This document shows positions 56,670 to 64,000 of a stretch of DNA of 64,000 nt, piece by piece (within the stretch, counting starts at the first letter, position 1; the number at the start of each line of letters is the position of its first letter). This stretch comes from CAIWHR01 sp963734575 (lineage in GTDB: Bacteria > Pseudomonadota > Gammaproteobacteria > Burkholderiales > Casimicrobiaceae): NCBI GenBank assembly GCA_963734575.1, contig CAVTHT010000012.1:62001-126000 (forward strand), written 5' to 3'. The position numbers and the translations under genes are program-made. Below the pieces are notes generated by a model. The model was given only the letters and a program-made list of their open reading frames with translations. It was not told where the DNA came from and did not search any database.

Positions 56670-57644
56670 TCAGCAGGCGTAGAACACGGCGAAGTCCTGG
56701 CCGGGGTCCTGCCAGCAACGCACAGCGCCGAAGCCTGCCGCGTGCAGCAGGCGTTCGAACTCTGCCGGTGCGTACTTGTACGAGTGCTCCGTGAGGATGC
56801 GCTCGCCGGCGGCGAAGCGCCGCGTCACGCCGTCGATCTGCACGTCCTGGACGGTCGTGGACTCGAGATGCATCTCCACGCGACCCGCCGCGTCGTCGTA
56901 CAACGCGACGTGCGCGAATGCGCCTGGCTTGAAGTTGCTGCCCAGCACCGCGTTGACGTGGCGCAGCGCATTGCGGTTGAACGCAGCGGTCACGCCGAGC
57001 GCGTCGTCGTACGCAGCCTCGATCACCGCGGCCTCCTTCTTCGTGTCCACGCCGATGAGCAATCCGCTGCCGGGATGCAGCGCGACGTGGCGCCTGACCT
57101 GCCGCATGAATTCGACGGCTTCCTCGGGCGCGAAGTTGCCGATCGACGACCCCGGATAGAAGAAAAGCGTAGGCATCGGGAGCAGGTCGGCCGCGAGCTC
57201 GAGGCCCGCCGTGAAATCGGTGACGACTCCCAGCAGGTCGAGCGCGGGGTGCGCGAGGGCAAGTCGCGCCAGTGTCGCTTGCACGGCAGCTTCGGCGATG
57301 TCCACCGCAACGTAGCGGCGCGCCGCAAGGCGCCCGAGCCATTGCTCCGCCTTGCGCCCGTCGCCCGCACCGAGGTCCACGAGCTGCACGCCGGTGCCCG
57401 TGGCGGCAGCGATGGACGCGCCGTGCAGGGCGAAGATCGCCTGCTCGGTGCGCGTCGGGTAGTACTCGTCGAGCTCGCAGATCGCGCCGAACAGTGCACA
57501 GCCGAGCGCATCGTAGAAGTACTTGAAGGCGATGCGCGGCGGGCTCGCGCGCAGGTCGGCGACGAGCGCGGCGCGTTCGGCCTCGACGTCGCGATGAAGA
57601 CGGTTGACGATCAGCGGGGATTTCACGACGGACAGCCCGGACAC
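56670..57644 (-). CDS. egtD: L-histidine N-alpha-methyltransferase EgtD
   Basis: The protein has 324 residues and is intact. EgtD adds three methyl groups to histidine, the first step of ergothioneine synthesis. The SAM motif is VQLVDLGAGDGRKAEQWL and the family motif TLFFYPGSSIGNFAPEEA follows; near the N-terminus FKYFYDALGCALFGAICELD and YYPTRTE are typical. It faces egtB with only 28 bases between stops. This arrangement is unusual, as the two genes are more often co-directional. Confidence 0.96.
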   Translation of the reverse strand: MSGLSVVKSPLIVNRLHRDVEAERAALVADLRASPPRIAFKYFYDALGCALFGAICELDEYYPTRTEQAIFALHGASIAAATGTGVQLVDLGAGDGRKAEQWLGRLAARRYVAVDIAEAAVQATLARLALAHPALDLLGVVTDFTAGLELAADLLPMPTLFFYPGSSIGNFAPEEAVEFMRQVRRHVALHPGSGLLIGVDTKKEAAVIEAAYDDALGVTAAFNRNALRHVNAVLGSNFKPGAFAHVALYDDAAGRVEMHLESTTVQDVQIDGVTRRFAAGERILTEHSYKYAPAEFERLLHAAGFGAVRCWQDPGQDFAVFYAC

Positions 57645-57778
57645 GCGGACCGCGGATCATAGCGCACGCATCGCCGGTGGGCGCGCAGCGCCGCGCCTGT
57701 CGAACCCCGCCGGCGCCGCGGTGCCGCATAATGCGTGTGCCCGGATCGTCACTTCCTCACGGGCCCGCCATTCAGCGC

Positions 57779-59395
57779 ATGTCCTCCCTTCCTCCGCAGT
57801 CCCGACAGCGAGCCGCGGTGGCAGCCAATGCACCCGGCAGCGCGCTCGGGCTGTATCCGGGTGCCGATTTCGTGGTCGGCGAAGGCAGCTACGCGGATGG
57901 CAGCACGTTCCGACAGGTCCGCTGGTACTTCGAGCACGAGGTCGTGGCGTTTCCGAAGACCGGAATCGCTACGGTCAGCCTCGCGGCCGGACAGGACGCG
58001 ATGAGCGAACTCGGCAACTGGCTCGCTCGCGCCCGCAACGGCGCCCCCGACCCCTACCCGCCCGTCGTCTGGGTCGCGGCGCCGCACGTCGTCGGGCACG
58101 CCCGCATCGATGCGGATGGCAGCCACCTCGTCGCGGCCGACGGGACGTGGGACGTCACGCTCGTGCCGCCGCTGGCGCTCAACCGATCATTCTTCAACGA
58201 GATTACCGCCGCATGGTTCCACCAGCGGCCGGTGCGCGTGCGCGGCGCGCTGGACGGCGAGAGCGTGCAGGTGCGCACGCTCTGGCCGAAGGATTTCCGT
58301 CTTCCCCGCGACGCACGCCGGGTCGAGATGGACCGCCCGCCACGCGGCGCCGAGGACCTGCGCGCACTCGTGCGTGCCGAGCCGAATGGCGGCGCAGCCA
58401 GCCCGTTTTCGGCGAGCCTCCTGTGGAGCCGCGAAGGGCCGAGCTACGCCGTGCCCGCCGGGCGCGCCGTGCTGGCCGCGATCGTCAATGGTGCACAGGG
58501 CGATGACGACGAGGCGCATGGCGGACATTTCGCGCTCGTGACCGGCCGCACCGCCGCCGACGGATCGATCGCGGAATGGCTGGTCGACAACTTCTATTCT
58601 CTCGACACCGAGAGCGAGAAAGGCATCATCGCGGCGCCCGTGCCGCTGGACAACTACCTCGCCGATCTCAACAGCGGCCAGGGCTATTACCGGCCGTCGG
58701 CGATGCTCGTCGCCGTGCTCGCGGAGCCACGCGCGGCCACGCTGGTGCAGAGCGCGATGAACCGCACCTATGCGCAGTTCTATCGCCACCAGATCATCTA
58801 CGACCACGCCGCGATGAACTGCGCCGGCATCAGCGTCGACGTGCTGCGAACGCTGGGCTTCCCGGTGGCGCGCCGCGGCCCTTCGGCTCCGATCCGCGCG
58901 GCACTCGCCCTCCCGTGGCTCATCGCCCGGGAGCGCTCGGTGGCGAAGGCGGGCGCGGTGTACGACTACCTGACCGAGGACCAGACGCGGCTCCTCCCTG
59001 CCGCGGCCTTCGAGGAGGTCGGCGCCACGCTGCTGGCGCTGGCAACGAAGACCAGCGTCGGGGAGCCGGGCTCGCTCGCCCGTCTGCTGGGGGACGATGT
59101 CGAGGCGATCTTCTTCCTGCGCTTCCCGCAATTCCCGACACCGCGCGCACTGGGACACGCACCGGTGCTGACGCCGTTCGAGTTCCGCGACCGGCTGCCG
59201 CGCAACCGCGCCGATGCGCAGATCATCCCGGTCCCGCCCCGGCCCTTTCCGCCGGACCTGCGCGACGATGATCTGCTGCCGCCTGCCACCCGCCGCTCGG
59301 AACGCGCGCTGCGCGCCTGGGCGGCGCTGTCCATCATCGGCCTGCCGTGGGCGCTGTGGCGGACATGGCACGGCGCTCCCCGCGCGAAGGATTGA
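57779..59395 (+). CDS. Unrecognised 538-residue protein with conserved-looking Cys/His region
   Basis: I recognise no family. It is a long soluble protein with a hydrophobic C-terminal helix (AWAALSIIGLPWALWRTW). AHGGHFALVTGR near residue 245 and HQIIYDHAAMNCAGISVDVL near residue 340 contain His and Cys residues arranged somewhat like NlpC/P60 or C39 cysteine peptidases, but the spacing is atypical. I chose ATG 57779; an in-frame ATG at 57731 is also possible. The reading frame is uninterrupted with strong codon bias, so the gene is certainly real. Confidence 0.75.
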   Translation: MSSLPPQSRQRAAVAANAPGSALGLYPGADFVVGEGSYADGSTFRQVRWYFEHEVVAFPKTGIATVSLAAGQDAMSELGNWLARARNGAPDPYPPVVWVAAPHVVGHARIDADGSHLVAADGTWDVTLVPPLALNRSFFNEITAAWFHQRPVRVRGALDGESVQVRTLWPKDFRLPRDARRVEMDRPPRGAEDLRALVRAEPNGGAASPFSASLLWSREGPSYAVPAGRAVLAAIVNGAQGDDDEAHGGHFALVTGRTAADGSIAEWLVDNFYSLDTESEKGIIAAPVPLDNYLADLNSGQGYYRPSAMLVAVLAEPRAATLVQSAMNRTYAQFYRHQIIYDHAAMNCAGISVDVLRTLGFPVARRGPSAPIRAALALPWLIARERSVAKAGAVYDYLTEDQTRLLPAAAFEEVGATLLALATKTSVGEPGSLARLLGDDVEAIFFLRFPQFPTPRALGHAPVLTPFEFRDRLPRNRADAQIIPVPPRPFPPDLRDDDLLPPATRRSERALRAWAALSIIGLPWALWRTWHGAPRAKD

Positions 59396-59404
59396 CGTCG
59401 CGCG

Positions 59405-60181
59405 TCAGCGGTGCGTGAAGCCGGGCTTGCGCTTCTCCATGAACGCGCGCATGCCTTCCCGGCGATCATCGAGCGCGAACGTGGCATGGAACTCGCGCCG
59501 CTCGAACAGCAGGCCTTCGGCCAATGACGACTCGTACGCGCGGTTGATCGCTTCCTTGATCTTCAGCACCACGGGAAGCGAGAACGATGCGATGCGCGCG
59601 GCGACGGCAAGCGCCTCCTCCTCGAGCCGGTCCGCAGCGACCACACGCGCGACGAGGCCGGCGCGCTCGGCTTCCGCCGCATCCACACTGCGCCCCGTGA
59701 GGCACCAGTCCATCGCCTTGGCCTTACCGACGGCGCGCGGCAGGCGCTGCGTGCCGCCGAAGCCGGGCATCGTGCCGATCGTGATCTCCGGCTGGCCGAA
59801 CTTCGCCGTGTCCGCCGCGATGACGATATCGCAGGTCATCGCGAGCTCGCATCCGCCGCCGAGGGCATAGCCTGCAACCGCGGCGATCGCCGGCTTGCGC
59901 ATCCTGCGCACGGCTTCCCAGCAGCCGGTGAGATAGTCCTCGCCGGACACCTTCTGGTAATCCCATTCGGCCATCGTCCCGATGTCCGCGCCGGCAGCGA
60001 ATGCCTTGTCGTTGCCGGTGATCACGACGGCACCGATCGCCGGGTCGGCATCGAACGCCTCGACGGCGCGCGCCAGCTCGCGCGCCAGTGCATCGTTGAG
60101 CGCGTTCATGCGCTGCGGCCGGTTGAGACGAATGACGCCGACCCGCTCGCGGCGCTCGACGATGATGTTCTCGTAAGTCAT
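59405..60181 (-). CDS. Enoyl-CoA hydratase (crotonase family)
   Basis: The protein has 258 residues and is intact. It hydrates trans-2-enoyl-CoA in beta-oxidation. Oxyanion-hole residues are in AFAAGADIGTMAEWD and AVAGYALGGGCELAMTCDIV; the first catalytic Glu is in GGGCELA and the second in FGQPEITIGTMPGFGGTQRL. The C-terminal segment FALDDRREGMRAFMEKRKPG is typical of mitochondrial-type hydratases. It is monocistronic and convergent with the preceding unknown gene (9 bases between stops). Confidence 0.95.
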   Translation of the reverse strand: MTYENIIVERRERVGVIRLNRPQRMNALNDALARELARAVEAFDADPAIGAVVITGNDKAFAAGADIGTMAEWDYQKVSGEDYLTGCWEAVRRMRKPAIAAVAGYALGGGCELAMTCDIVIAADTAKFGQPEITIGTMPGFGGTQRLPRAVGKAKAMDWCLTGRSVDAAEAERAGLVARVVAADRLEEEALAVAARIASFSLPVVLKIKEAINRAYESSLAEGLLFERREFHATFALDDRREGMRAFMEKRKPGFTHR

Positions 60182-60401
60182 GGCTCCTCCGCGTGGAGCG
60201 GCGATTGTACGGCGCGACGCACGCTTGGATCGCGTGCCAGCCGGCGGCATTCACACCCGTGCGCGCCGTCTTCACACCGGCGCGGCCGGGTTTCGTCGCG
60301 TTTCGATGGCAATCCCGCAGGGCGCCTTCTAGCCTGTGCCCAGCTGTCGCCGTGCTGCACCACATCGGGACAGCACTTCCACTTACCGAAAGGAGAATGC
60401 C

Positions 60402-60713
60402 ATGACACACCCGAAGCGCAACCATCTCTTGCTGTCCGTCCTGCTCGCGCTCGTCGGCACCACCGCCTGCGCCGCGTGGGCCGCGCCGGACGACGCGAAA
60501 GCCGCGCCGGAGAACGACCTGGTGTTGGCCGCCGTCACCCCATCGGATGACGTGCTGCCGGAGCTCCAGGCTCAGCCGAACGCATATCCGCCGCTCGAAG
60601 CGGGCGTGCGTCACGCCGCCGATCAGGGCCCGGAAGCACTGCGCCGCTACATCCTGCGCACACGGATGATCTACAACTACCGGTTCGAAGACTTCGCGAG
60701 GGACTCTTGGTAG
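60402..60713 (+). CDS. Small secreted protein, 103 residues (unknown)
   Basis: The N-terminus (HLLLSVLLALVGTTACAAWA) is a signal peptide with a possible lipobox-like Cys at residue 23, though TACA is a poor lipobox. The mature part is acidic and Pro-rich, then ends with ALRRYILRTRMIYNYRFEDF. No family is recognised. AAAGGAGA lies 8 bases before ATG 60402. A 10-bp hairpin without a T tract follows at 60,724-60,752. It precedes the two-component operon by about 200 bases and might be its target, but nothing shows this. Confidence 0.7.
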   Translation: MTHPKRNHLLLSVLLALVGTTACAAWAAPDDAKAAPENDLVLAAVTPSDDVLPELQAQPNAYPPLEAGVRHAADQGPEALRRYILRTRMIYNYRFEDFARDSW

Positions 60714-60917
60714 CACCGGACGGCGCGCTTGCCGTGATGGAAGGCAAGCGCGTCGCCTCGGCGCAATCCCCGGTCACTGCATCTCCGGCCCGGCACGTCG
60801 TTGCGGCGGCGCGCATGACGCGGCGAATCCGGCAAGGGTAAACTCGATCCGCTCAGGTGATCTCCGGCACGCTGCACACGGCCCGGCCCATGGCCGCCAT
60901 GGCACGGTGGGAGCTCG

Positions 60918-62115
60918 ATGATCGATCCGATGGAGGGCGCCGCGCCTCGCTCAGTGGCGTTGCCATGGCTGCGCCGGCTGCTCTTCGGCCGCAGCGTGGT
61001 CGACCATGGCCCCGTGTCCGAACCCCCCTGGTACGCGGCGATATCCTGGAAGGGTCTCGGCATCCTCGTCGCCGTCTGCGCAGTCAATGCGCTCCGGCGC
61101 AACATCGACTCGAGCCTGCTGCACGAAGACCTGCTCGGGTGGATGATCGATGTCACCGAAGCCACCTTGTCCGGTCTCGTGGTCGGCGTGCTCGTGATCG
61201 TAGCGGTTCTGTGGTCGCTGCATCAGCTCCCGCCGCGCAGTCTGTGGAACTACCCCGCCGCGCTGCTCGCGGCAGTGGCGGCCAGTCTCGCCGGGTCGCT
61301 GCTCCTCGTCGGGTACGACGCGGCATGGACGTTTGGCATGGAGATCACGCCAGGCAGCGGGGTGCGTCCGGGCCCGATGTTGCTCACGACCTGGCCGCGA
61401 TACCTGGTGCTGTCGTGCTCCTTCGCGGTGATCTATTGTTATCTGCGCGAGCGTCGCGATGCGGAAGCGGAGCTGCGCAGGCTCGACGCGGAGCGGGCGG
61501 CGTTCGAGCAGCGCACGACGGAAGCACGCCTGCACAGGTTGCAGGCGCAGATCGAGCCGCACTTCCTGTTCAACACCCTCGCGCACGTGAAGCGCCTCTA
61601 TCAGACCGATGCGCGCTCCGGCCGGACGATGCTGGAGAATCTGATGCGCTACCTGTCGCAGGCGCTGCCGCAGATGCGCGAGCCACAGTCCACGGTGCGA
61701 GCGCGAGATCGCTCTCACGGCCGCCTATCTGGACATCCAGAAGATACGGATGGGCGCGCGACTGCAGTTCGTCCTCGAGATGGACCCCGACGTGGCGGAC
61801 GCGCAGCTGCCGCCCATGATGCTGCTGACACTTGCGGAAAACGCGATCAAGCATGGCATCTCGCCGTTGCCGCACGGAGGGACGGTGCGCATCCATGCCC
61901 GGCGCGAGGGCAACCGCCTGATCGTCGACGTTGCCGATACGGGCCGGGGTTTTGCGGCCGCAAGCGGAACGGGCACCGGTCTCGCCAACACCCGTGCACG
62001 ATTGGCGACGTTGCACGGCGACGCGGCTACCCTGACGCTCAACGTGCGCAAGCCGCAAGGCGTCGAAGCGCGCCTGTCGCTGCCGTTCATCCCCCGCGCG
62101 CAACCACCATCGTGA
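60918..62115 (+). CDS. LytS/AlgZ-type sensor histidine kinase (one frameshift)
   Basis: The product is about 399 residues. Four membrane helices occupy roughly residues 45-180. The His-kinase domain has the phosphoacceptor LQAQIEPHFLFNTLAHVKRL, the N box MMLLTLAENAIKHGI and the G box DVADTGRGFAAASGTGTGLA. One indel near 61,705 shifts the frame between the His box and the N box. The stop overlaps the next start (GTGA, 62112), so kinase, pseudokinase and regulator form one operon. The signal sensed cannot be read from sequence. Confidence 0.92.
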
Positions 62116-63290
62116 CCACTTCGGTTCTCGGCGGCTCGCTGCGCCGCGCAGGCCCGTTCGCATGGGTCGGCGAGTGGCTCTCGGCGTGGCGCGGCGTGAC
62201 GAAGGGCCAGCTCGCCGCAGCGGCGTTGCTCGGCGTGATCGCGGTCTCGCCGCCGATGCTGCAGACGATGCTGGGTCCATTCGCCGTGCCCTGGCCCGCG
62301 CTCGCGCGAGCCCTGATCAACGCCGAGATCTGGGCACATACCCTTCTGCTCGCGATCGTCATCGCAGACCGGAGCGTGGATCGCGGAGCGAGCCGGCTTC
62401 GGTCGTACGGCAGCGCCGCGGTGCTGGCGGCCATCATTGGTACGCTCATCGGCGCGGCGCATTCGCACTTCGTGTGGGACGCGATCCATTCCGACGCTCC
62501 CCTGCGGCAGCAGGCGGCGATCGACGACTGGGTGATCTACACCCACCAGATGTATCTCGTCATCGAGGCAACGCTCATCGGCGGCGTCGCGAGCTACATC
62601 TACGCCGATCGCCGCGAGGCGCGGCAGATGGCAGCACGCCTGTTCGCGGCGTCGCTGCGACGAACGGCGCAATCACGCGCGATGCTCGAGTCGGAGCTGC
62701 AGGCCATGCAGGCGCGCGTCGAACCGGAATTGCTGTTCCGCACCCTGGCGCGCGTGCGTGACCTGTATGACGCGGATCGCGCGCAGGGTGACGCCATGCT
62801 GGACGAGCTGATCGCCTATCTTCGCGCCGCGATGCCGCACATGCGGGACACGGCGTCGACCCTCGGACAGGAGCTCGAGCTCGTGCGCGCGTACGTCGCG
62901 ATCGTGGAGTCGCAGGCACGGGTCACCGTGAGGATCCAATGCGCCGAACCCCTTTCGGGTCGCCGCCTGCCCTCCCTCGTGCTGTTGCCGCTGGCCGCAC
63001 ACCTGCTTTCGCGACGAGTGGGCGGCGAGGGTCGCCTGACTCTCGTCGCGCGCCAGCACGCGGACGGTCTCGATATCGACATGATTCTCGATGCGCACGA
63101 CCTTGCACCGCCTGAGTCCGACGTCACGCTCGAGGCTGTGCGGGAGCGGCTCGCGGCTCTGTTTTCAGGCGCGGCATCGGTCGACGTGAGGCACGTCGAC
63201 GGAACGGCGTGGCTCTCCGTCCACCTGCCGGACGAATCGCCCGACAGCGCGTTGCCGTCCGCGGCTGACGGCACGGGCGCGACGTCATGA
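62112..63290 (+). CDS. LytS-like pseudokinase lacking catalytic residues
   Basis: The protein has 392 residues and is intact, starting at GTG 62112. The membrane half (LAAAALLGVIAVSPPMLQTM and similar helices) and coiled stretch match the preceding kinase. The kinase domain is degenerate: the box that should read IEPHFLFNTL is VEPELLFRTL, so the phosphorylated His is Glu and the Asn is Arg. The N box position reads LLPLAAHLLSRRV with no Asn, and the Gly-rich G box is missing. It probably cannot phosphorylate; it may heterodimerise with the active kinase. The stop overlaps the regulator start. Confidence 0.85.
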   Translation: MTTSVLGGSLRRAGPFAWVGEWLSAWRGVTKGQLAAAALLGVIAVSPPMLQTMLGPFAVPWPALARALINAEIWAHTLLLAIVIADRSVDRGASRLRSYGSAAVLAAIIGTLIGAAHSHFVWDAIHSDAPLRQQAAIDDWVIYTHQMYLVIEATLIGGVASYIYADRREARQMAARLFAASLRRTAQSRAMLESELQAMQARVEPELLFRTLARVRDLYDADRAQGDAMLDELIAYLRAAMPHMRDTASTLGQELELVRAYVAIVESQARVTVRIQCAEPLSGRRLPSLVLLPLAAHLLSRRVGGEGRLTLVARQHADGLDIDMILDAHDLAPPESDVTLEAVRERLAALFSGAASVDVRHVDGTAWLSVHLPDESPDSALPSAADGTGATS

Positions 63291-64000
63291 CCAGGTCCTG
63301 CACGGCCGTGCTCGCGGAAGACGAGGCGATGCTGCGCGTCGAGCTCCGGGAGACCCTCGCCCGGCTGTGGCCGGAGCTCGCGATCCGCGGCGAGGCGCAG
63401 GACGGCTTCGAAGCCCTGCGCCTCCTCGACGCGGTGCACCCTGACATCCTGTTCCTCGACATCGAGATGCCCGGCCTCTCCGGTCTGGAAGTTGCCAGGC
63501 ACGCGAGCGGGCGGTGTCACGTGGTGTTCGTCACCGCCCATGACCGATACGCCCTGGAAGCCTTCGAACGCGGCGCCGTGGACTACGTCCTGAAGCCGAT
63601 CTCACCCGCCCGCCTCGCCACCACCGTCGCGCGCCTTCGCGAAAAGGTGGACGGGGTGCCGGCCAGTCTCGAGGGATTGCTGCAGGCGCTCGCGAGCCAC
63701 GAGCCGGCCCGAAAGGAATACATCCGGTGGATCACGGCAAGCCAGGGAGAGGAGCTTCGTCTCATCACGATCGACGAGATCTGCTACTTCCGGTCCGACA
63801 ACAAGTACACCCTGGTCGTCACCGCCACGCAGGAATCGTTGATCCGCCGACCGATTCGCGAGCTCATCGCCGAGCTCGATCCGTCGACCTTCTGGCAGAT
63901 TCATCGCAGCACGGTGATCAACGTCAACGCCATCGCGGGTCTCGAACGCGATATCGCCGGGCACCTGCGGGTGAAGCTCAAGAGGCGCAAGGAGACCCTG
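63287..64000 (+). CDS. LytTR-family response regulator (3' end outside window)
   Basis: At least 238 residues are visible from ATG 63287 to the window edge without a stop. The receiver domain has acidic residues EDE at 11-13, the phosphoacceptor Asp58 in ILFLDIEMPGLSG, and LKPIS near residue 105. The LytTR DNA-binding domain follows, with ICYFRSDNKYTLVVT and FWQIHRSTVINVNAI. It is coupled to the pseudokinase by an ATGA overlap. LytTR regulators control, among others, alginate, autolysis and motility genes; the targets here are unknown. Confidence 0.94.
   Translation, partial: MTRSCTAVLAEDEAMLRVELRETLARLWPELAIRGEAQDGFEALRLLDAVHPDILFLDIEMPGLSGLEVARHASGRCHVVFVTAHDRYALEAFERGAVDYVLKPISPARLATTVARLREKVDGVPASLEGLLQALASHEPARKEYIRWITASQGEELRLITIDEICYFRSDNKYTLVVTATQESLIRRPIRELIAELDPSTFWQIHRSTVINVNAIAGLERDIAGHLRVKLKRRKETL

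Noticed and set aside
60724..60752. Rho-independent terminator after the small secreted protein
   Set aside because: The 10-bp stem has a 9-base loop and no T tract follows, so termination cannot be claimed.
1..64000. tRNA, rRNA, prophage or insertion-sequence content
   Set aside because: No cloverleaf-like sequence, integrase, transposase or terminal inverted repeats were found in the gaps between genes; almost the whole window is protein-coding.

Overview
This is a high-GC stretch of proteobacterial chromosome, most likely from a betaproteobacterium. The best marker is the order nudix / orn / M48 peptidase / cytochrome c / pterin dehydratase / rsgA / CobD-CbiB (9,021-14,369), which as I recall resembles Burkholderiales-type genomes. 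TAXI-type TRAP genes, a fused ferric-type ABC permease, an AsmA protein and ETF genes fit an aerobic or facultative heterotroph. I see no tRNA, rRNA, CRISPR array, phage or insertion sequence.

Many conserved genes change reading frame one or more times without losing any conserved motif: DNA ligase, M48 peptidase, RsgA, acetoacetyl-CoA synthetase, ETF-QO, the ABC genes, EgtB, a histidine kinase and others. Such damage to so many core genes points to indel errors in a draft (probably long-read) assembly rather than decay. Each such gene is listed once over its whole span as a CDS, with the approximate shift points given.

Layout. 1-4,691: MoxR / DUF58 / VWA genes, a small HExxH membrane protein and an ATP-dependent DNA ligase. 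4,684-9,006: a degenerate repeat, a DUF962 gene and a TAXI TRAP transporter with its DUF1850 partner. 9,021-14,369: the conserved housekeeping block. 14,415-20,675: acetoacetyl-CoA synthetase, thioesterase, a membrane iron-sulfur protein (EtfD/HdrD-like) and, divergently, ETF:quinone oxidoreductase. 20,739-27,184: small membrane and regulatory proteins, a ROK kinase, a polyprenyl synthetase with a UbiA-like membrane protein and a UbiE-like methyltransferase, and an orphan CbiM-like protein. 27,441-36,042: pyrophosphatase, an ABC operon with two tandem binding proteins, an inositol-phosphatase-like gene and a secreted hydrolase. 36,392-41,939: acyl-CoA dehydrogenase with EtfAB, then AsmA.

42,135-54,881 is the most unusual part. 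It is a single-strand block of eight redox genes: NfnA- and NfnB-like flavoproteins, two complete 2-oxoacid:ferredoxin oxidoreductase alpha/beta pairs, a KorC-like FAD/iron-sulfur protein, and a roughly 720-residue protein that looks derived from the thiamine-binding end of pyruvate:ferredoxin oxidoreductase but lacks the GDG motif. Upstream lie a terminator-like hairpin, two more hairpins and a CRP/FNR-type palindrome; downstream lie hairpin-forming repeats. A plausible role is moving electrons between 2-oxoacids, ferredoxin and NAD(P).

55,345-64,000: convergent ergothioneine genes egtB and egtD, an unrecognised 538-residue protein, an enoyl-CoA hydratase, a small secreted protein, and an operon of a LytS-type kinase, a second kinase-like protein that has lost its catalytic residues, and a LytTR response regulator cut by the window end.
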